The notes under the pieces were generated by a model that was not told where the DNA came from, searched no databases, and saw nothing but the letters and a program-made list of their open reading frames with translations. Shown piece after piece: positions 6,955-11,817 of a stretch of 11,817 nucleotides of DNA (its first letter is position 1; every line of letters begins with the position of its first letter). The DNA is from Zoogloeaceae bacterium. GTDB lineage: Bacteria > Pseudomonadota > Gammaproteobacteria > Burkholderiales > Rhodocyclaceae. Made by a program: the position numbers and the translations under genes. The stretch is from assembly GCA_031267345.1 (NCBI GenBank), contig JAIRZG010000141.1, positions 1 to 11,817 of the forward strand, written 5' to 3'.

Positions 6955-7293
6955 ATGAGCAACGAAATTTCGGCTGACGACAAGAACCTGGCGCTGTTGG
7001 CGCATCTGCTCGGCATTGTGCTCGGCTTTTTGGGCGCGCTGGTCATCTGGTTGATCAACAAGGACAATCCACAAAAGGCGTTTGTCAATGATCAGGCCAA
7101 GGAAGCCCTGAACTTCCAGCTTACGCTGCTGATCGCCTATTTTGTCAGCGGCGCGCTGATAATTGTGGTCATCGGCATTTTCCTGCTCCCGGTTCTGGTT
7201 ATCGGCAATATCGTGTTCTGCATCATCGCCGGAATCGCGGCAGGCAAGGGAACGGAATACCGTTACCCCATCACCTTGCGCCTGATCAAATAA
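6955..7293 (+). CDS. DUF4870 (Tic20-like) small membrane protein
   Basis: A 112-aa integral membrane protein of unknown function. Three hydrophobic segments are visible at about 12-34, 52-75 and 78-97. Family features include the N-terminal LALLAHLLGIVLGFLGALVIWL stretch, the central KDNPQKAFVNDQAKEALNFQ loop and the closing YRYPITLRLIK. GAAAGGA at 6941-6947 is 7 nt before the ATG and fixes the start. It stands alone: 119 bp after ppsA and followed by a strong hairpin at 7301-7328, so it is probably a single-gene unit. Family assignment is by resemblance; no role is established for it. Confidence 0.88.
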   Translation: MSNEISADDKNLALLAHLLGIVLGFLGALVIWLINKDNPQKAFVNDQAKEALNFQLTLLIAYFVSGALIIVVIGIFLLPVLVIGNIVFCIIAGIAAGKGTEYRYPITLRLIK

Positions 7294-7300
7294 ATCCGCG

Positions 7301-7328
7301 CGGCTATCGGGCAATCGCCCGATAGCCG
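7301..7328. terminator. Strong hairpin terminator between convergent units
   Basis: A perfect 12-bp stem (CGGCTATCGGGC and its complement) with a 4-nt loop, starting 8 bp after the stop of the DUF4870 gene and 77 bp beyond the stop of the convergent thioredoxin gene. Only a short T-containing tail follows on the plus strand (TGTCTTT); on the minus strand ATTTATTT follows a few bases later. It probably ends transcription in both directions. The rest of the 7294-7404 gap shows nothing recognisable. Confidence 0.7.
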
Positions 7329-7404
7329 ATGTCTTTCCGATACTGCGTTCCTTTCCGGAAAATCCGGGCGATGGTTGCGTACGCGCGCGCCTGACGACAC
7401 GCTT

Positions 7405-7911
7405 TCAGGGCGCGGAACGCGGGAGCAGGACATTCAGCGCGCCCGCGATTTCCGCTTCCGTGAGCGCGCCCATTTTTTTCTGGACAACCCGGCCTGTGGC
7501 GTCGATGAAGAGGGTAAAAGGCAGGCCGGCGATGTGGTTGCCGAAGTCGGCCATCAGGCGAATGCCGGCTGCCCGTCCGATCAGCATCGGGTAATCGAGT
7601 TGGTAGGCCGCCACGAAATCGCGCACCGCTTCTGCCTGATCCTCCACCGCGATGCCGATGACCGTCAATTCACGGGCATGACGCTGGCTGACGCGGTTCA
7701 GAAGCGGCAATTCCTCACGGCAGGGCGGGCAGGCGCGCGCCCAGAAATTTACGATCAGCGGCTTGCCGCGCCAAGCTTGCAGACTGGTCGGCTGACCCCG
7801 CAAGTCCGTAAACGGCGTAGTGAACAGGATCCCGCCGTCAGCGGCGAAGGCCGATGGAACACAAATCAGCAACGCCAGTGTGCGCAGGATGAAAAAACGA
7901 CGCGCGTTCAT
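7405..7911 (-). CDS. TlpA-like periplasmic thioredoxin of the nos cluster
   Basis: A 168-aa exported thiol-disulfide protein of the TlpA/ResA/CcmG group. Residues 1-23 form a Sec signal peptide ending in SAFA. The thioredoxin fold follows, with VNFWARACPPCREELPLL carrying the redox pair Cys61-Pro-Pro-Cys64, and the cis-proline region GLPFTLFID further on. The residue before the first active cysteine is Ala, where family members more often have Trp (WCxPC). The ATG shares one base with the nosY stop codon, so it is the last gene of the nos run, directly downstream of the copper-maturation genes. The likely role is to reduce cysteines of NosL or copper-site partners, or to help cytochrome c assembly; the first is favoured by position only. 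Confidence 0.9.
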   Translation of the reverse strand: MNARRFFILRTLALLICVPSAFAADGGILFTTPFTDLRGQPTSLQAWRGKPLIVNFWARACPPCREELPLLNRVSQRHARELTVIGIAVEDQAEAVRDFVAAYQLDYPMLIGRAAGIRLMADFGNHIAGLPFTLFIDATGRVVQKKMGALTEAEIAGALNVLLPRSAP

Positions 7912-8738
7912 CAGGGCAGATCTCCGCGCCGGAAAATCAGGTAGCCGCCCAAGGCGCTGACGAGGCCAAGCGCCAACGGATAGAGCAGGGCGAAAACCCG
8001 GTAGCCCGCCGCGCTGAAAGCATCAAGGATGATATAGGCGGAAGGGCCGAGGACGATCAGTTGCGGATCGAACAGCGACAGCGCCGCCGTGCGGAAGACT
8101 TGCAGCGGATTCGCCAGGGCGATCAACACCGCCGTTTCCGGCGCGATTTTGCCCTGAATCATGACGCCGAGCAAAATCAGATCGAGAAAAAGCAAAAAGC
8201 CCAACCAAACCATGAAGGCGATGCCCTGCGCCATGTCGGTGTTGCGCGCCAGCGCCGAAATCAACATGCCGATGCCGAGAAAACAAGCCGCCATGACCGC
8301 CAACAAGGCCGTGTAGTAGCCGAAAATGCGCCACGGCACTTCAATGCCCTGCAAGGTCGCCCAGCCAACCGCGCCGAGCATGGCGAGGAAGACCGGCGCG
8401 AAGATGACGACATAGCGCCCCAGCGTCTTGCCCCAGTACCAGCCGGAGAGCGACACCGGCAGCGCCAGCAGGTATTCGTAGATGCCGACCTCACGCTCGC
8501 CGGCGACCGAGCGAACGGTCGTAATCAGCACGAACACCGGCATGATTGCGAGGGTGAGCTGGATGTAGGTGACGAGCAGTCGGGAGAGACCGATGAAACC
8601 CAGTATCCGCGATTCGGTAAGACCGAACAGGAAAAACAGCGCCACGATACCGCCGAATATCAGCGTGTAAATCTGGAACCAGCGGGCGCGCAGCGAAGTC
8701 AGCGCGTCAAGGCGGGCGGAGAGCCAGAGGGATTTCAT
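7911..8738 (-). CDS. nosY: ABC transporter permease of nitrous oxide reductase maturation
   Basis: A 275-aa inner-membrane permease of the ABC-2 type with about six hydrophobic segments. These are near residues 22-42, 55-75, 105-130, 140-160, 170-193 and 245-268, between short polar loops. The RSVAGEREVGIYEYLLALPVS stretch (about 76-96) is the cytoplasmic coupling region shared by NosY proteins. With NosF it forms the ATP-driven transporter required to build the tetranuclear CuZ site of NosZ; the substrate is thought to be a sulfur species. The ATG overlaps the nosL stop by 4 nt (ATGA), and its own TGA overlaps the thioredoxin start by 1 nt. Here nosL separates nosY from nosF, unlike the usual nosF-nosY order. 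Confidence 0.92.
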   Translation of the reverse strand: MKSLWLSARLDALTSLRARWFQIYTLIFGGIVALFFLFGLTESRILGFIGLSRLLVTYIQLTLAIMPVFVLITTVRSVAGEREVGIYEYLLALPVSLSGWYWGKTLGRYVVIFAPVFLAMLGAVGWATLQGIEVPWRIFGYYTALLAVMAACFLGIGMLISALARNTDMAQGIAFMVWLGFLLFLDLILLGVMIQGKIAPETAVLIALANPLQVFRTAALSLFDPQLIVLGPSAYIILDAFSAAGYRVFALLYPLALGLVSALGGYLIFRRGDLP

Positions 8739-9313
8739 CGAAAATCGGCTCCCGTTGGAATTTCCTGTTGTTCGTGCGTATCGGGCATATCGCGCGAATG
8801 CGTTTCACCATGCCTGACCGCGCTTTGCGCCGCACTTCGCGCCAACACCCGTTCACGCATGAGCGCAAAGGCAAGGCTGTCCGTTTGCGGCTGGGCGATG
8901 GCGACGAAGTTGTATCCCATCGGCGAAGTCTGCGCGAGGTAATGCGCCGCACGCGGGTCGAGCCACACCGGATGTTCGGCGCTGTTGTCCTGCGCCGCCA
9001 CCCAGAAGCGCGTCGCTTCGGCGCTGGTCCACGGATGCGCCGCCGCTTGATCGCGTAGCCAGACCAGCAGGCAACCGATGTCGTCGAATTTGAAAACCTG
9101 TCCGCCATCGGCGTTGATCTGCGCGGCAAAACGGCGGTCGGAAATCACCATGCCGCAGCGCGCGCAGGCGTCCCGATCCCAGTGGATTTCGACCATGCCC
9201 GGCGGCCATGAATTGTTCGGACGACAGGCGGCAAGCAATGCGGCCAGCGGCGTGAGCAGCAGCCCGCCAACGGTGGCGTGGGAGAGGAAAGCGCGGCGAC
9301 GCGGCGAATCCAT
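8735..9313 (-). CDS. nosL: NosL-type copper chaperone lipoprotein
   Basis: A 192-aa lipoprotein that in the family delivers Cu(I) to apo-NosZ. The N-terminus combines a twin-arginine-like motif (RRRAFL, 5-10) with a lipobox LAAC (27-30), so it is probably exported folded and lipidated on Cys30. The metal-site signature ACARCGM lies at 49-55 (Cys50, Cys53, Met55), followed by FKFDDIGC with Cys81, as is usual for NosL. The last 30 residues are polar and carry His168, His172, Met176 and His180 at exact four-residue intervals, an extension not obviously part of the core domain. The start ATG overlaps the nosF stop by 1 nt; the stop overlaps the nosY start by 4 nt. Confidence 0.93.
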   Translation of the reverse strand: MDSPRRRAFLSHATVGGLLLTPLAALLAACRPNNSWPPGMVEIHWDRDACARCGMVISDRRFAAQINADGGQVFKFDDIGCLLVWLRDQAAAHPWTSAEATRFWVAAQDNSAEHPVWLDPRAAHYLAQTSPMGYNFVAIAQPQTDSLAFALMRERVLARSAAQSAVRHGETHSRDMPDTHEQQEIPTGADFR

Positions 9314-10212
9314 CAGGTTTTCCTTTCGGTCAGCGAAAAATCATCGATCAGGGCAGTGTAGCGGGCAATGACGCCGAGAAAACGCAGGCGATCCGCGCCG
9401 GAAACTTCTCCCGTCCAGTTCAGTTGGCTCGCGTCGCCGCTGAAATTCCATGCCGAGAGCGCGGCGGCAAAGGCGGCTTCGGCGCGTTTTATGCGCACAC
9501 GACAATCCACAATGCTGTTCAGCGCAACCGCATCGGCCACCACGTCATCCAGCACGATTCTGCCCATGTCCATTTCGACCACCCGCCCCACCAGCGCGGA
9601 AACTTCGTCGAGACGGTGACTGGAAATCAGCATGGCGGTCTGACCAAGCCGTTCGCTCAAGAGTTCAAAAAAAGTCTTGCGCGCTTCCGGATCGAGATTG
9701 GCGGCGGGTTCGTCAAGAATCAGCAGGTCGGCGCGGCGACCGAGCGCGATGGCGATCAGGAGCTTCTGCTTCATGCCGCCGGAAAGCTGCGTGAAAGGGC
9801 GCGCGGCGAGACTGGCGGCGTCCAGACCCAAGCGTCCGGCGACAGCGTAGATGTCCTCTGGCACGGCGTCACACAGGGCGGCGGCAAAACGCACCAACTG
9901 CCCGACCGACATTTTCAGGGGCGGCGGCAGTTGCGGCACAAAGCCGATGCGCGTCAGCACGGCGGCGCGATGCTGACGCGGAGACAACCCATGCACGAGA
10001 ATCTGGCCGGCATGGACATATTCGCCGAGCAGGCAGCGAATCAGCGTGGTCTTGCCTGCGCCGTTGGAGCCGATCAGCGCGACGCGTTCGCCCGCCGCGA
10101 TCATCAGGTCGACGCCATCGAGCACACGGGCGCGGCGGAAGATTTTGACGACGCGGCTGAATTGAAGCGCGGGCGCGGTCAGGGCGGGTTCTGTGGATTG
10201 AAGCAGCGTCAT
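9313..10212 (-). CDS. nosF: ABC transporter ATPase of nitrous oxide reductase maturation
   Basis: A 299-aa cytoplasmic ATPase that powers the NosFY transporter. Walker A is GSNGAGKT (48-55), the ABC signature LSGGM (143-147), Walker B LLILDE (163-168) and the switch His199 in SSHR. The last ~70 residues after the nucleotide-binding domain form the extra C-terminal region seen in NosF proteins. The ATG overlaps the nosH stop by 4 nt and its own stop overlaps nosL by 1 nt. Context (NosL and NosY downstream, NosG/NosH upstream) identifies it as NosF rather than a general ABC-2 ATPase. Confidence 0.93.
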   Translation of the reverse strand: MTLLQSTEPALTAPALQFSRVVKIFRRARVLDGVDLMIAAGERVALIGSNGAGKTTLIRCLLGEYVHAGQILVHGLSPRQHRAAVLTRIGFVPQLPPPLKMSVGQLVRFAAALCDAVPEDIYAVAGRLGLDAASLAARPFTQLSGGMKQKLLIAIALGRRADLLILDEPAANLDPEARKTFFELLSERLGQTAMLISSHRLDEVSALVGRVVEMDMGRIVLDDVVADAVALNSIVDCRVRIKRAEAAFAAALSAWNFSGDASQLNWTGEVSGADRLRFLGVIARYTALIDDFSLTERKT

Positions 10213-11174
10213 AACAGGCGGGACAAACCCTTGATGTCAAACTGGAGCGCCCCGTTCGGGCAGATGTCGAGGCAAAGGCCGCAACGGGTGCAGTCCGGCC
10301 CCAGGCTCATGACTTCTGCGTCCGCGCGCCCCCGGATGGTGATGTCGAGCACATGCGGAACCAGACAGACTTTGCGGCAATCGCCTTCATGCAAACACTG
10401 TTCGACCCGGAATACTACCCTTGTTGGCGAGAGCGCACCGACAACGCCGTAGGTCAGGCCGATCGGACACAAGTAACGACACCAGGCGCGCCGCGAATAA
10501 AAAATTTCAAACAGCAGCAACAGCGCCACCCAGGCCAGCGCCAGCCCCGGCCCGTAAATCAGCGCCCGCGAGAGGATGCCCGTGGGCGACAGGGTTTCAA
10601 ATACCGTAAACCCGCTCAAAAAACCGAGTCCCGCAAACAGCAGCCAACACAACGTGCGCGCGCCGCGATGAAATTCGTGCTCGCTGATCCGCTTTTTCCC
10701 CACGAGCGCCAGATGCGCTTTTTCCGCCAGTTCGGAGACGAGATGATAGGGACACACCCAGGAACAGAAAGCGCGCCCGCCCAGCATAACCCAGAGCGCG
10801 AACACCGTCAGCGCGCCGATAACCAGATTCACGATGATGTGCTTGTGCGCCAGCATGACTTGCAGGGCGGCGTTCAGGTCGATCAGGTGAAAGCCGACGA
10901 AACGCGAGCCGGTGAGCGCCCCTTCGAGAATCTGGATGTCGAGCCAGAAGGAGACGACAAACAGCAGATTGACGGTGATCAGCGTCGCCCAGCGGCGATT
11001 GCGCCATTTATGGGTGACGGGCTGTCCGGCGCGCGCGCGCAGTTTTTCTTCGATAAAGCGCCCCTTGTCAGCGTATTTTCGCGTCATGATTTCCCGCACC
11101 GGCGCGGGGACGGACTGTGGCTTTTTGGGCGACGCGCCGAACATGCCGAGGAGGAGCGCCCATTGCCGTTTCAT
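10209..11174 (-). CDS. nosH: NapH/NosH-type membrane iron-sulfur quinol dehydrogenase subunit
   Basis: A 321-aa inner-membrane protein. Four membrane helices are visible at about 63-80, 113-131, 175-193 and 207-227. Two CxxxCP motifs at membrane ends (Cys137/Cys141 and Cys232/Cys236) match NapH and the C-terminal half of NosR. The C-terminal ferredoxin-like part has one complete [4Fe-4S] motif (Cys295, 298, 301, 305) and one incomplete one (Cys260, 266 and 270, with Glu263 where a second cysteine would be expected). The protein should take electrons from quinol and pass them with NosG towards NosZ. The ATG at 11172-11174 overlaps the nosG stop by 4 nt and was chosen over an upstream open stretch that lies inside nosG and reads as arginine-rich nonsense. 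It overlaps nosF by 4 nt. Confidence 0.9.
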   Translation of the reverse strand: MKRQWALLLGMFGASPKKPQSVPAPVREIMTRKYADKGRFIEEKLRARAGQPVTHKWRNRRWATLITVNLLFVVSFWLDIQILEGALTGSRFVGFHLIDLNAALQVMLAHKHIIVNLVIGALTVFALWVMLGGRAFCSWVCPYHLVSELAEKAHLALVGKKRISEHEFHRGARTLCWLLFAGLGFLSGFTVFETLSPTGILSRALIYGPGLALAWVALLLLFEIFYSRRAWCRYLCPIGLTYGVVGALSPTRVVFRVEQCLHEGDCRKVCLVPHVLDITIRGRADAEVMSLGPDCTRCGLCLDICPNGALQFDIKGLSRLL

Positions 11175-11817
11175 GCCGCGTCCTCCCACACCGCCTGGGC
11201 ATCGATGACGATGGCGGCAGGTTCCGCCGGACAGATCATTTCGCAAACACCGCAGCCCACACAGGCCGCCAGCACTTCCGGCGTCATGCGTTCGATGCCG
11301 CCTGCGTCCCGCTGCGGGCGCAGTTCGATGGCGTCGGCGACCGGACAGGCGCGCACGCATAAATCGCAGAGCGGCGCATCGTAGGGATGTTCACGAATCG
11401 GAATGGGCTTCCAGCGATCCACTTCGGCGTAGCGCAGTCGGCCCTTGAATTCCGTGCCGCGCGCGCTGCCGCGAAAGCCTTTGCCCTGCGCCGCGAGACA
11501 GGCCTCCGGACGCACCAGACGGGCAACGCCCATGCGTTCCTGCAGATTCAGGGTGTTTTCCGGATCAGCGGCCTTGGCCTTCAGAACCGGCGGCGCGGCA
11601 AGCGACGCGCCGGGACGGACGGGCAGAAAATCCGGTTTGTCGTAGGTTAACGCGCCGGTCGGGCAGGCGAGAATGCACTGCATCGCGTCGCAGGAAAAAT
11701 CGCAAGCCTGTACACGCGCGTCAATGTAGGGAACGCCAATGCCGAAGCCCTCGTCGATGTCGCCCAGGCGAATGGCCTCGACCGGACAAACTTGCAGGCA
11801 TTGTCCGCACTTGATGC
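11171..11817 (-). CDS. nosG: NapG/NosG-type periplasmic ferredoxin, 5' end beyond the window
   Basis: The last 215 codons of a multi-cluster iron-sulfur protein; the frame is open to the right edge, so start and export signal are not seen. The first motif, CGQCLQVCP, is cut by the edge: the partial first codon ends in GC and may supply the missing cysteine. The second is CDFSCDAMQCILACP (spacing 3-4-3). The third, LCDLCVRACP, shows only three cysteines, with Ala at the usual first position. The fourth, CVGCGVCEMICP, is complete near the C-terminus. This four-cluster pattern is that of NapG. Linkage to nosH, nosF, nosL and nosY makes it NosG, the partner that carries electrons between NosH and the periplasm. 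The stop overlaps the nosH start by 4 nt. A NapG of a nitrate reductase cluster is unlikely given those neighbours. Confidence 0.88.
   Translation of the reverse strand, partial: IKCGQCLQVCPVEAIRLGDIDEGFGIGVPYIDARVQACDFSCDAMQCILACPTGALTYDKPDFLPVRPGASLAAPPVLKAKAADPENTLNLQERMGVARLVRPEACLAAQGKGFRGSARGTEFKGRLRYAEVDRWKPIPIREHPYDAPLCDLCVRACPVADAIELRPQRDAGGIERMTPEVLAACVGCGVCEMICPAEPAAIVIDAQAVWEDAA

Noticed and set aside
7376..7390. A 15-bp alternating pyrimidine-purine tract (Z-DNA potential)
   Set aside because: Short and common in GC-rich DNA; located in a gap between convergent genes with no sign of function.
8061..8942. A 293-codon plus-strand open frame opposite nosY/nosL
   Set aside because: Its translation is a Gln/Arg-rich low-complexity sequence, while the minus strand carries clear NosY and NosL.
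9424..11384. Long plus-strand open frames (342 and 343 codons) opposite nosF, nosH and nosG
   Set aside because: They are shadows of the NosF, NosH and NosG genes; no family resemblance or ribosome binding site was seen.

Overview
The window looks like chromosomal DNA from a denitrifying or N2O-respiring proteobacterium. Protein resemblance, dense overlapping operons and fairly high GC suggest a betaproteobacterium, possibly Rhodocyclales; this taxonomic guess is inference. No tRNA, rRNA, CRISPR array, insertion sequence or phage gene was seen.

Left part (1-3429). A minus-strand series runs pyrE (orotate phosphoribosyltransferase), then a small exported coiled-coil protein, then the start of a PPK2-type polyphosphate:AMP phosphotransferase that runs off the left edge. 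Divergent from pyrE, with only 40 bp between the start codons, lies a plus-strand exodeoxyribonuclease III gene. It is followed by two overlapping genes for small proteins of the HMA_2 type (an IPGRxRL motif in each), one of them membrane-anchored. Their function is not known.

Middle part (3430-7293). A regulatory region of about 200 bp carries a good sigma70-like promoter, a PdhR-type operator overlapping the predicted transcription start, a second operator-like site further upstream and an unrelated inverted repeat. It drives a PdhR-like GntR/FCD regulator and, 16 bp later, ppsA (phosphoenolpyruvate synthase, 792 aa, complete). The layout suggests that pyruvate, or a related acid, controls its own conversion to PEP. 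A separate small DUF4870-type membrane protein follows, and a strong 12-bp hairpin closes this plus-strand block.

Right part (7405-11817). A minus-strand run reads, in transcription order, nosG (its 5' end beyond the window), nosH, nosF, nosL, nosY and a TlpA-like thioredoxin. Every junction overlaps by 1 or 4 nt. These are accessory genes of nitrous oxide reductase. NosG and NosH are NapG/NapH-like iron-sulfur proteins expected to pass quinol electrons to the periplasm. NosF and NosY form an ABC transporter needed for copper-site maturation, NosL is a copper chaperone lipoprotein, and the thioredoxin probably keeps thiols or copper sites reduced. NosG/NosH are typical of clade II ('atypical') nos clusters, so nosZ is expected beyond the right edge.

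No wholly new system was evident. The best leads are the regulator-ppsA pairing with its operators, the HMA_2 gene pair, and ligand-level departures in NosH, NosG, NosL and the thioredoxin.
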